From: Ceratorhiza oryzae-sativae | Taxonomy: Eukaryota; Basidiomycota; Agaricomycetes; Cantharellales; Ceratobasidiaceae | NCBI GenBank assembly: GCA_030998015.1 | Contig: JARWMV010000244.1 | Coordinates: 496,001 to 560,000, forward strand | Length of the DNA: 64,000 nt | Reading direction: 5' to 3' | Shown here: positions 1 to 10,872 of the stretch, in pieces | Layout of the letters: each line of letters starts with the position of its first letter | Numbering within the stretch: position 1 is the first letter of the stretch | Program-made: the position numbers and the translations under genes | Notes under the pieces: model-generated | Databases searched by the model: none | The model's input: the letters and a program-made list of their open reading frames with translations, nothing else | What the model was told of the DNA's origin: nothing

Positions 1-571
1 TCTTCTCGTCCTTTCGATGCACTCTACAAACAAAATGAGCGTGAGCCGTAAATGTGTGAAAACAGGATGGGAGACACACTTCAAAGGCGTCGATGCATCG
101 ATTCAGTCCTCCGATGGCCGACTTGAGCGGGCCGAACACATCAGCGCTTGATTCGAGAGCGTCAAATAGGCGCTTTAGTCCAGACCAGGCAGCCCCCTTT
201 GGTTGCTTGCTCCCACTAGGGTCTTTGGCATCGGCAGGGGGAGCGAGCGATGGTGTGGTTGTGGGTTCGGCCAATTGTGCAACTGGGTCTTCGACACCAC
301 GACTGACCAGGGATGCTGTCGAAGCTAGACTTGCTGTGGGTCGGCCGAGGGCAACGGTATGTGCTGAAACATTTGAAGGCTGGGTGGCCTCTTCCCCAGC
401 AGCCCCCTCAGGTCCGGTAACCAGGACCTGTGGTGCCACGTTCTCCAATGAAGGTGCAGTGGTGTATATAGGGAGAGACGTGGATGTCTTGCTTTTGGGT
501 CCTCGAAAACCTGGAAGTTTGTCCTTGAAAGGGTTAAATCCTTTGCGTGTCAATTCTTTGAAGCGCCGCAT
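1..571 (-). CDS. NLR-like protein, N-terminal part only (runs off the left edge)
   Basis: Exon 1 is 571-80 (164 codons, phase 0), followed by a 56-nt intron at 79-24 (GTGTGT...TTTGTAG) and the first 23 nt of exon 2. The protein starts MRRFKELTRKGFNPFKDKL, then has about 90 residues rich in Ser, Thr, Pro and Ala. A predicted helical segment follows, with GLKRLFDALE, FGPLKSAI and CIDAFE, and exon 2 continues with SASKGRE. From memory, a basic start, a low-complexity linker and this helical block mark the N-terminus of the large NACHT/WD40 (NLR-like) proteins expanded in Rhizoctonia. The NACHT and repeat domains would lie outside the window, so the class is inferred from the N-terminus alone. 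Such proteins are thought to act in self/non-self recognition. The start codon is the first ATG of the open frame and no stop interrupts the visible part. Confidence 0.6.
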   Translation of the reverse strand, partial: MRRFKELTRKGFNPFKDKLPGFRGPKSKTSTSLPIYTTAPSLENVAPQVLVTGPEGAAGEEATQPSNVSAHTVALGRPTASLASTASLVSRGVEDPVAQLAEPTTTPSLAPPADAKDPSGSKQPKGAAWSGLKRLFDALESSADVFGPLKSAIGGLNRCIDAFEVCLPSCFHTFTAHAHFVCRVHRKDEK

Positions 572-3073
572 CCCACGTTGGAAAATATATGACGGGCAGG
601 GATCTTATTATGTAGTCTTGGTGTGGTCGTTGGTTGAGGGTTCACAGGTTAGGTTGATTTAGCGCTCAAATGTAGATTTAACAAGCATGGACGTGGCGGT
701 GTAGTAGCATTCCCAACGGACGGCAGCACCACGATCCTACTCACTCGGCATGCGAAACTGCAGAGAGAAGCCAGTCATTAAGTTATAACCAGGACAATTC
801 GAGAGTACGGTCAGTGGGGAGCGACTGGAGGCAGGGAGCGACTGGAGGCGGGGTGCAGGTGTAGTGTTCACTGGACCAGACCCACCCAACCCGTTTGCCC
901 ATAACACCATCCAAGGGCGGCATTAGCTGCGCAAAGGACCTCGGGCGCAAATCAAGTAGTGCAACAACCTTTCCGATCCCATCTCGAGCACGACGCCGCT
1001 TGGATAGCCAGTCGGAGGGTTACCCGATCGCTGTCATTTTATACCTGGGATGGCCGTGTTTCAGAGCCCCAGATAACTGTGTGCGCGCTTAAGACTACAC
1101 TGTCGTACAATTCCGAACTTTTCTGCAGATCTACACCCTGCCAGCCCTGCTCTCCTCACCATTCTATATACCCCGACCCTTGCTTTGGAGATACTATACC
1201 TTCCTCACGTATCAACATCTTGACCCTCTCCTTGCGATATTACTTCCATCCTGGCCCAGACGCCCTCTGTACCTAGTTCAAACCTATGGCTCATAGCTGC
1301 GTCAGCAGCCGCTACTGGAAAAATCAGACGAAGATCTAACATGCCCGACATAACCAAAGCCCAAAAGTTCCAAGCAAATAACGAGGTGGAGAAGACCTGA
1401 AGCCAGAGAAGACGTAGTATTAGACCTATCTGTCTGTGTCGAAATGCGCACGTTACGACTGTTCTTATATTCAACTAACCAGACTTTCGGGATGGACCAG
1501 CAAACTTTCGGCGCGATCTGGCAGAACATGCTTCGGATACGTGTGTTATTCACGCAGGCCTTGGCCTCGAGTTATATGTGGCGCTGATATAAATTAGCCT
1601 CGGGTTACTCATACAGACTACCTGACGATTACATGCGCGATCCACGTCGATAGAATGTGAGAAAATATATGAGTTGAAGGACTAGATAACTTGCACGGGC
1701 CATTTGTGTGAGTAGCACACGTGAATTTGTGCTATTCACCCGGTTTTTAGCCAGTACCCCCTATTCTAACCAATCATAAATAGGGGCGCTGCTCATAAAA
1801 CGTGGCTCCCCAAACACACCCGCACATCATCCACACCGTTCGTCTCCTCGAAATCATCCCATATTTTAGCTGAATACACTATATCAGCCCCGCACCTCTG
1901 CGACGTCCGGCATCATCGTGCTAATTCTTTCAAAATAGCTCTTGGATTTACAGCCACAGCCTCCTAGCAAAGAAAGTATTCCGACCAAAGACCACCTCAT
2001 AGCGGCGATCCAGGCCATCGTGGTTTGTCCTTTCTCTTGCGGTCTTCTGTTCCAGTTGAAATAGACCACTTAGCCGAGCCGATGCTGAATTGAAGACTTT
2101 GGCGGACGCTTTGCTCTATCTTATAAAAGTCGAAGTGTGTGGGTGACTGACGTATCCAATGCTAGCACCTGCTCACGCCCATCCTTTTATTCAAGCCATA
2201 AGTCCTGTACAAAGTTTAAATCAGTTGTAGCTGCTATCAAGGAGGTTAAAGATAGCGTGAACTAATAACCTTGCCAATATATAGAGTGCCCACATGGCCT
2301 CGCCAGTATCAGGGAGGGACTCCAATGTAGCCTCGATCATGGGCACGCTAACATCAATAAGAATGCAAACAAGATCGAAAAAAGGGTCGAAGTTAAAGAT
2401 CACGTTATTCGGGTTGAACGCAAGGTTCGAAAGGTCAAGCAAGTTGTTAGCGAGATCAAAGAAAAGTACTACAAACCGATCCTTTGCGTGTATGAGCACA
2501 TACGCCCCTGCGAATTCCCCAATTTCTAGCGAGCATACGGTGGCACACCCACTGACTAAGTGAGCCTCAGAGCACTCACTAGACCCTGGTAGCGCCGGAA
2601 GCCGGCCCTACTCTGGGTCTAGTGGGTGCTCCGAAGCTTACTTGGAGACGTAGAGCTAGGACATGTATTTGCATTTCGATAGCTTATCTCATTGTGAAGT
2701 ATTTGTCGAAACATTGTTTTGTCCCCTCAGCGTTTAGTTGGTTACTGAACAGAGTTGTAAAAACAGCTAGAGTCTGAACGGATGGAGGAATGTCGGCACG
2801 ACATGGGATTATCTCGATATCCAAACAATGTTTGGATATGGTTAATTCAGTCGACTAGGATTTGCAACCTTTTGTTGGGATCAAAGATTATGAATTGCGA
2901 TGAACTATTCAGGATCCCGTGCCAGCAAACAGACACGCCCAGTGGTGCAGAGGCAATGGACAAAGGGGTTCATTGATTTCAATGCGATCGATATACTGCC
3001 AGATTTTATCTATGCAGGAACAAACAGTCTACGCGAGGAACTACCGAATCGTACGTGCCCACTTACAGTATTC
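572..3073. other. Gene-poor interval with no recognised gene
   Basis: Only short unsupported open frames occur here. On the minus strand 1302-1553, 1884-2069 and 2221-2499 are open; on the plus strand a 19-codon frame begins at the ATG near 1341 (MPDITKAQKFQ). None shows a domain, a splice pattern or a family I recognise. The only structured element I see is the inverted repeat at 2555-2645. The segment next to 571 should hold the promoter of the NLR-like gene. Confidence 0.5.
2555..2645. repeat. Long imperfect inverted repeat (foldback)
   Basis: Left arm 2555-2598 and right arm 2601-2645 are near-perfect inverted copies separated by about two bases at the tip (GCGCCGG aa GCCGGCC). The core ACTAGACCC pairs with GGGTCTAGT. 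Most differences between arms are transitions, several of which would still allow G-U pairing in RNA. It could be a miniature foldback element or the stem of a structured transcript. I saw no clear target-site duplication. Confidence 0.6.
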
Positions 3074-3649
3074 TTACGGTGCAGTCCATCCATGATTCCA
3101 CCCATCTCTCCTGGGTGTGTCCGTCGGTATCCTCATCTCTCTTGGGAACAGTCCCTCGATGCGGCTCTCCGCCTTTTTCCTGGCCGCCCGCTTCATCTCC
3201 TTCATCCTTTCCCTCTCTGCCTCGCTCAGGCGCCTGGAGTCCACACCTCTCGTTGCCTCGGCATAGCTCACGGGGTCCAGCGTTTGGAGGACATTGATAG
3301 CTCTGACCATCGAGTCGTACTTTCGCTTTAGTTCGTCCGCCCGCTTCTCCCGCTGCTGCTGCTTGTGAAGATGCCAAGCGCGCTCGATCGTTTCGTGGGC
3401 TTCGGCGGATGGGATCGCGCGTTCGAGTGCAAGCCCGACATCCGGCCTGTGGACGCCGGTGGGCGAGGCGCGGTCGCCGGATATGACGGTATGCGAGCGT
3501 TCGACTGGGTAGAGAGTCCGTCGGATGATGTCGTTGCGGGGATCTGGGGGTGTTGGGTCCGGTCGTCCGCCTCTTCCGGTCGGAGCCGTCGCATATGCGC
3601 GCACCAGGGGTATGTGCCCCAGTCGGGGAACTTTGAGCCCAGCACGCAT
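3074..3649 (-). CDS. Mitochondrial large-subunit ribosomal protein mL40 (MRPL28/L40 family)
   Basis: A single open exon gives 191 aa starting at the ATG whose first base is 3649 (MRAGLKVPRLGHIPLVRAYA). This N-terminus is rich in Arg, Ala and hydrophobic residues, has no early acidic residue and suits a mitochondrial presequence. The C-terminal half carries the family signature: ALERAIPSAEAHETI, then RAWHLHK, a coiled basic stretch (KRADELKRKYDSM) and the ending ESRIEGLFPREMR followed by IPTDTPR and GW. By family, mL40 is a structural component of the mitochondrial large ribosomal subunit. The frame stays open upstream to 3805 but has no better ATG with a plausible leader, so I start at 3649. 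An upstream intron is possible. Confidence 0.85.
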   Translation of the reverse strand: MRAGLKVPRLGHIPLVRAYATAPTGRGGRPDPTPPDPRNDIIRRTLYPVERSHTVISGDRASPTGVHRPDVGLALERAIPSAEAHETIERAWHLHKQQQREKRADELKRKYDSMVRAINVLQTLDPVSYAEATRGVDSRRLSEAERERMKEMKRAARKKAESRIEGLFPREMRIPTDTPRRDGWNHGWTAP

Positions 3650-5874
3650 GATGAGGGAAGGATCAGCAGAAGAAAAATGCACGTGATCAAGGGTGCGATG
3701 TCTAACACATGACAGTGGCAAACCGATCATGGCCGTGGTTGTGTATTGAGGCGGAATGGCAGCTGGAGCTGGGAAGGCGTTGAACCAGAACAATCGATGT
3801 GCCAACCTAGTACTCTACCATATGAACACGAGCTTGGAGTTTGCTGCCGAACATGGCCTACGTTTTGGACATGCTGGTTTGTCTTGGAGAATGACTGACT
3901 TGTGGCCTTAAGATTCAGCAACGCTGAGCATGTTGCCCTTTGATTCTACTAAATCCGATATCCAAGCTAGACCAAGTATGGGCAAAACATTTCCCTAATT
4001 TAACCAGCCAAGCTCGAAGAGCTCTATGACAATCACCTTGGCCCCTGCATAAATAAATGAGACAAGTGAGAATGGGTTGAATCTAAATTACACGAGGTGC
4101 CTAGATGGGAATACAAAAGACATAAGTCCCGCCCATCACGGCGGGTGAGGGTCGAGGTTGCTAGTCTAATAGTCAAATAGGGTTTAGATACTGAGATGGC
4201 CCCGAACTCCACCTACCCAGATTAAGAAAGGCAAAGACAACCACAAATGCGACAAAAAAAACTTTATAAAAGCTCGAATGACAAAAAAATAGAAGGTTAT
4301 TTCAATGTATGCATGGCAGTAAAAAGACCATTTGACAGAAAGTGTCGCTACGTAGTCCAAGTTTCCCAGCCCAGAAATCCAGTCATGCGCCCGAATAATG
4401 CACGGACCAAGTTGATGTGATCGGGATCCCCCTTGGTGGAGCGAGCTTGTAGAATTCCATAAGATTCTGGAGATATCCGGGTCCCTAGAAAGGAGGTCGT
4501 CTAGAGATCGAGGAGCTGATTACTAAACCTCTCGTTAACTCGTAGGCTATTTGAGCTGAATCCAGACAACGTACCCGATCTGGATAACGACCCTGCCCGC
4601 CCGAGACTGACACCTAGTCGCGGGGGTGGCTCGACTCTGGCGCTATCAAGGTAATCGGGTGGTTACTAGTCGCTATTAACAAGTGTAACAAGGATGCCCG
4701 CCCGTCTGCTCGATGCGAGTCGCCTCTTGGTTTATGCGTAGGACCAGCCTATGGTACTATCCATTGACCTCGCCAAACGCTTTCTTGACACTTTGGGCCT
4801 CGCCCTTGAGGCTTCAAAGCTCGTCTTCGATATTGTATTGCTAGCCCGATTTTTTCCCTCGGTAGAGTGTATAACGCGAAATGTGCCTCAACGATGTGCC
4901 AGGAGAAACGGAGCCCCCCCCCCTCCAGTTTCTCTCAATTCGATGGAAGGCATTATTGCGTGATTTAAACATGCTGTACGAAGACACGGCTTTTGATGAA
5001 CTCTTCTATGACAATTGTAACTTTAATCCTATGGACTTGTTTCCCCAGCTCCGTACTGGACATTTCAACATGTTTTCAGCTCGCTTTCTCCTGAAACGGC
5101 AACTCCCTATGCTTACTGGTCTGGCCTGTCTCAAGCCTACCCCCGCTTTCAACAGCCCTCCTCTGAATGGTACTCTGCGCCTTCAAATACCCCACACCTC
5201 AAAATGCTTGCTATATATCCAGGCGATGGGGGCCCAGAGTCGTTTCAGCTCAGCACCCACCTGCTGGTAGCTCTGCCTCTGTTTCATTGACTGATATTGG
5301 ACCCCAGATTTAATCCCGTGTAGATCCTGATGATAATTATGATCGTCTTTTCGGGCCTGGAATGTCTAGGGCTCGGTTTCTGCCCAGGCGGCGAGCAGGA
5401 GTCGGACATGAAAACACTCGACCGCTATGATGCACATTATGAGTCCCTCCATGATCATCTCTTAGCCGTGCTTCCTACGACTACTTGTCTCATTACCACT
5501 GGAAGTACCGTCGGACCCCTGGCCAAAAAAAAAAACACCAATTCTTCTCAGGCCAATGCGTTTAGTTTGGGAGGGGCCAGGTAGATACCAACAATCCCAG
5601 GGGCGCAGAAAATGCCACAATTGGGGACACTGAAAGCCTATAAACACGCTTTCCCCTGTAACTTCACTTCAAAATCAAAATTGGTATGAAATTAAAAGAG
5701 GTACAAAGAGGATTACGTTGAGAACACTTGTACAAGTATCCGTCAAATATTTGACAAGTTCACCATGATACAAATTCTGAAAATAAAAACCAGGTAGGGG
5801 CTGCACTTCGTATTCGCAAAATCAAATATCGTAAAAGGAGGATAAGGTATCAGTTGTTTCGTAACAGTGTTCGC
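3650..5874. other. Intergenic interval with decayed coding-like sequence
   Basis: 3650-4550 shows nothing I recognise. From about 4560 to 5580 on the plus strand, coding-like stretches appear in different frames, broken by stops. Examples are DPARPRLTPSRGGGSTL near 4600, SIDLAKRFLDTLGLALEASK from 4760, YWSGLSQAYPRFQQP near 5120 and DPDDNYDRLFGPGMSRARF near 5330. They read like remains of one protein, perhaps from a transposon, but I cannot name a family. An A-run lies near 5525. Confidence 0.3.
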
Positions 5875-6756
5875 TTAGAGCATGAGAGCACCAGCGACAG
5901 CGCCAAGGAGGAGCGCGCCGATGGAGGCAATCTGGGCGTGGCTGGGGAGGTTGAGGGCAACACCAGCGTTGGGGGCCGCCGAGGTGGCAGATGCGGCAGC
6001 AGATGAAGCAGAGGCAGCAACGGACGAAGCCGAGCTGTGGAGCGACTATAAAAATCGAGACATATCAGTTATTGCGTCATAGTTGGTGAGGGCACGTGGG
6101 GACACTTACGCTGATGGCGCTGTTGGCGGGCGCAGTGGCAGAGTTGACAGCGCTAGAGATGGAGGCACTGGCGCTCGAGGCAGCTGAGCTAGCGCCGGCG
6201 GCAGACGAGGAGAGCTCGGCGGCAATGCTCGAGGCAGCTGAGGCAGGGAACGTAGTCGCGACGCCGCCGATCGTGGTAGTGATGAGGTCCGAGGTGGTCG
6301 AGGTGGTCGAGGTGGCCGAGGTGGTCTCGGAAGCTAAAATCGCCAGCGGATCGTGAGCGATGGCTGAAATTCGAGGTGACAACGGCTCAGTATCTCACCT
6401 GTAGACGAGGTCTCCGGCGTGGAAGAAGACGGCTCGGAGGACGTGGACGGGGTCGCCGACGCAGCGCCAGACGTAGGGCACTGGGTGTTGGAGCCTGCAG
6501 ACGAGCAAATCTGCTGGTAGATCTGTGCTCCCACTTGGCGGTTGGCCGGTCCACAGATGTTGTTGTAACAGTTGCTGACTGAATCCTGGAAGCCAGGCGT
6601 GTTGCACCAGCCAGCCCAAGTGCAGGCGCTGGGAGTCTGCTCACGAGCGATACGCAAGCAGTACTTCACGCATCCAGGAGCACTTCCAGGAACTGTCTGG
6701 GCCGACGCCAAGGACGCGGCAGCAGCGAGGAAGACAGCGGTGACAGTGAGCTGCAT
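5875..6756 (-). CDS. CFEM-type secreted protein with Ser-rich tail and probable GPI anchor
   Basis: Three exons: 6756-6399, 6333-6110 and 6045-5875, giving 250 aa. Both introns are about 64 nt (GTGAG...TTTTAG and GTAAGT...TATAG). The N-terminus MQLTVTAVFLAAAASLASA is a signal peptide ending before Q20. Eight cysteines follow (GCVKYC, SAC, GWC, NC, NIC, QQIC, QC), spaced x3, x11, x5, x11, x4, x15, x8, which is close to the CFEM pattern; the aspartate common in haem-binding CFEM domains is not obvious. After the domain comes a Ser/Thr/Ala-rich stalk with SATSTTSTTS repeats, and the C-terminus ends in a hydrophobic tail (IGALLLGAVAGALML) typical of a GPI signal. CFEM proteins act at the cell surface, some in iron/haem capture, others as effectors; I infer a surface location only. 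Confidence 0.75.
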
Positions 6757-9700
6757 TGTTGTGGGAATTTGGGAGGTGAGAGGCGAGAGACGAGTTGTCT
6801 GAACTTTGGTGCATATCCGCTCGCCTTTTCATGTGCGCATTTACGCTCCCGGAGCGAACAATGCGAATCCTCGACGTCACTCGGCCGACCGGCGGTTCCC
6901 TCATGTGGGCCTCATGGTCGAGGGCATGTGTCACTTGCCCCTGCTGCCCCGCGCAGGCATGTGTCATTTACCCTATGCCTGCTCCCACTCACACGCGCTC
7001 CTGTCAAAATGACATCACGCGTTACCCATTTCAATATCAATATTGGCTGATTCCCTCCGATAACCTGAGTGCAACTCCACATCCGTCATACGCCTGCGCC
7101 ATTCCCCTGTGGCTAGGGATATGCCGGAACGCTCCATATACCGAATATGGACGTAATGATTTGGGCACAGAGCGTGGAATAGTCTAGAATATTAACAGCT
7201 GTGATAGCAGACGAGCGGCAAGTGGCTCTATTGTTTTGAAAATAGCAGGAATTGGCGAGGCGCATTTCGAAACCACTCGAAGCTCCGCGTCGGGCTCGAA
7301 GATGCACCGGGAAACTCTGGGGAATGCACGTGGTTCACATGAGGGGCGAGCTTGGTTTAGCACGCTGAACGAGATTCCGCCTTTGTCTTTGAGTTATCTC
7401 CCTTCACATGGCACCTCTGCGGCGCGCTGCGGTGTCTCGCACGTCCCAACAGTGACGCGGGGTGTTCGAACCGCACACCCTCAATCTCCGGCTTATATTT
7501 TGCTGCGGGGTTGAGATTTCAGAGCGAGCGAACAAGGCATTGGTTATGTGTCCCATCGGTTCACGCGCAAGATAGAATCACCGAGGGCAACTACATATTT
7601 GGATATTTCGCTCTCTCTTGTATGCCATTGTATCTTCCATTAGCAGTCGATAATTCTTGAATAAGTAATACGATGTCTATATACTGGGGCATCAACCCAC
7701 AATCATCCTTCCGTCACCGTCACTCACCGGTCGACGCAAGCGGCAATGACCGCCTGTTGGCCCTAATGAACAGTGAGTGCCTACACCGAAGTCGAATGGC
7801 GATTTTTTCCGTCCAAACTCGGTTCAAGGATGATATACCGTGAGACTACGGACAGGGCCGCGGTCCGGCGATTATGTGACTGCATAGCATTGATGCGCAC
7901 TAGGCACACCTCAATATGCAGAAGTACACTCTAGATTGTGCAGGGTGGGCGAGGTGCTTTTATATTTATCCCACCTTGTCTTTGTTGGTACACTATTCCG
8001 CGCACCCTTACTATTCGTCTACTCATCCATCTATGACATTGTACCACTTTATGTAGGGGTTTCATATCGCAGGAAGAAACACCCACATTCCTGATTATAC
8101 AAGTGGATTTTATACGCTGCACCGGACCCCAAAGTGAGTGTGAATGTGCATAAACGAGTGTTCGACACACTTTTACCATCCCATCGGGTTTACCTGAAAT
8201 GTGGAAATTCCCAGCAATGTTAGTGGCCCCATGTCAGAGCAATCCACCCTGAAATTTCTACTAAACGTTAACTTATTTACACATCGGTACTACGATTCGC
8301 TCATCCTGAATTTCCAGAAAGAACAGCTTCCAACTGCCAATGATGTTCTATCATGGATATACCGGCGGATCTGAGGCGTATACAATACCGATAATTCTCT
8401 AAGGACGTTATCTATTTCTGTTAGGTCCAGATAGCGCCCAAAATGATTCAAGATTACGAGATATTGGTTCAGTCTCGCTTTGAGTAGTGGGTAGCGCACC
8501 CGCTTCACTAGGTCAAACTGGGTGGTTACAAGGAAACACCAATAGATTTGGTCGAGTTTTACGAATTCGAATTCAAAGAATTCACATGAATTTGGCTCAA
8601 TTTTCCGAATTGATTATATCACCGCCATTCTTATCATTCATTCTCTAGTCGGAACGAATCCTGCGCCTTGAGCAAAGCGTGCCGCACTGTTTACGTATAT
8701 TTATGGTCATCTTATCACGCGTCCTTAGGGGTCACCCCCCGTGTCTTGTATGGATCGCCTCGTATCAACTGATCAGGTTCGCTGAATTAATGGCCTAATT
8801 ATATCAAATATGCATTCTATTACGTCCTGGATGCGCCAAATCGCATATTTGATGCAATTAATGCTCACTCTCCCCACTTTAGCGTTTTGCTTATCGGTAT
8901 CCCGTACGCCCAGACTACGAAGCACAAATAATAGTTAAGCGTTTAGATCAATCCAATGGGTTAAGGGAACCCCTACTTTCAACTTAAAACCATCTTCTCA
9001 TCGAAATTGACTAGCGGTTTGGCAGGGGATGCCGGAAATGTCCACCAATTTGTCACGGAAGGCGCACCTAACAGTTCACCAAAATCATCATTAAAATTTA
9101 TGTGGAAGCTGTTCGTAATAGTTTATTGCTACAATATCCGTACTCGGATATATGCGAGCGGTTTACGTTTAGCTTCCCACATTGGTTTGTCTGGATGGGA
9201 TATTTCATAATAACCGTTACTCAAAAGGCCTAGTGTGCTAATGACGTGATGATTGATCCTCAAACCAATGGTAATTTTAGGAAGTAAAGAGCTCAAACAT
9301 TTGTTATAAAATCATCCTCCAGGGTCATGATACCAGCATCGGTTGAACGGACCTTCTCTGTTGGTAGCCGCGTCGACATCACTAAAACATACCCGAAAAG
9401 ATATATACATTGTCTCGTAAGGAGCTTGGACGCTGTGCTAATCACAGAAGTCCATCACATTAATGATTCGAGGTATCGGGCCCCGACGAACAGGAGAGTG
9501 CTCGATGTCCGGTTGAAAACCGAAGTCAGTGGAAGAAAACTTAGGGGTTGAAGTAGGCACCCATCGAACTAACTCCAATAAGCCGCTAAGCTAAACCCGC
9601 GGCTAACCGTCTTCGTTCACAACTGTTGGCTCGATCCTTGAACGCAACACGTTCTAAGGTCCGGGATCGTAGACAGGTTCCCAGCCCCTAGCGGCCAAGC

Positions 9701-10872
9701 ATGGCTTTGCTCTCGTTTTTTTGTAACCCGCAAGATAATTTGTATATTTTGCTAGCATACGTCCATCAAAACCTTCGGTTGTCTGTCGAAGACTGGCTGA
9801 TACTTCGGAGCGGTGGCCCGAGATTAACAGGACTGTGCGGGAGGGTGGCGAGCCGTCACGACTTCGCTTCTATAACCTGTCCTACTACCCTCGCCCTCGC
9901 ATGCTGTACGTTGCTCTTTTGGGTTGCCCTAGTCAGCATTCGCTCCCCATGTTTTTCTCCATCTGACGCGTGAATTGCAACTTCCGGAACGTGGGTTCAG
10001 CCAAACGAGGGACGGCTACGGGGGACTACGGTGAGGTCGTACCGGCCTTGCTTCCATCCAGAAAGTACGTTGTTTTGGTCCCCTATCGCAACTGAATTCA
10101 ACTCCTATCTGGCGTGTTCCGCAATGCAGCTCGAGCCGTCCGCATTAGACAAAGCCTCGTGCTGACTGTCGAGTTGTGAGGGTTGCGTCTGTTCACTGTA
10201 GTAACCTGGTGTAAACATTCTATCTCGGCACGCTAGTGTGAATGCTGTGGGAAGTGTAGAGCTAGTGGCCGAAAGGTAAAGTTGACGCAAGTGGAAAAAT
10301 ATATTAGGCGATGCGAGGCGCGAGGTACGCCTTCCGTGTGGGGCGTAAAGAGGAAGTTCTACGCTTCGCTGCCTTGGTCTGAGCTCCGACCTGAAGATCG
10401 ATGCATCGAGAACGACGATCTTTGGGCCAGACCGCTATCGAGTGGGCCTATTCGCCACTATCATCGCAATTAGGGCCTTTTCTTGAAAATTTTTAGAGGT
10501 CGAGGTCGTCAGATTGAATGTGAGCTCCGAGCGCGACTCGCGCTATCGGTACCCTAATTCTTGTCGTTTCTAAGGGTACGTCATTTCCATGTTTCTATTC
10601 AACGTCACATTTTTGACTTTGTTCAAGAGCCTTTGGCTTAGATCTGTTTGTCTATTCTGGAGTTAGCGGGGAGATGTGTTCGTTGTAATCATAGATTGAA
10701 TGCTGAATTTGATGACTCAGCTCAAATTTTGCGGCCTAGGTCAATTGATCTACGGCTGCCAATCGCCACCACCGGCTAGCTGTGCGCAGCCATTGTCGTT
10801 CCGTATCATATCCTACATTTACGAACCCTTCCGCAAAAAGCTGGAAAGTAAACTACCGAGAATTCAACCGCA
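6757..10872. other. 4.1-kb gene-poor interval
   Basis: No gene with splice-consistent exons or a recognised domain on either strand. The first few hundred bases should contain the promoter of the CFEM gene and the last few hundred that of LTV1. Open frames such as 6795-7187, 7931-8179 and 9701-9973 look like chance frames. A motif resembling the C-terminal end of hAT transposases occurs near 9330. An AT-rich stretch at about 8540-8620 contains short GAATTC-type repeats. Confidence 0.5.
9312..9460 (+). mobile_element. Possible hAT transposase remnant (dimerisation motif)
   Basis: The open frame around 9327 begins MIPASVERTFSVGSR. In hAT transposases the C-terminal dimerisation region carries a motif like IPA(x)SVERTFS followed by a basic stretch. 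The match is short, the expected flanking conserved blocks are absent and no terminal repeats were found, so it is at best a fragment. Confidence 0.25.
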
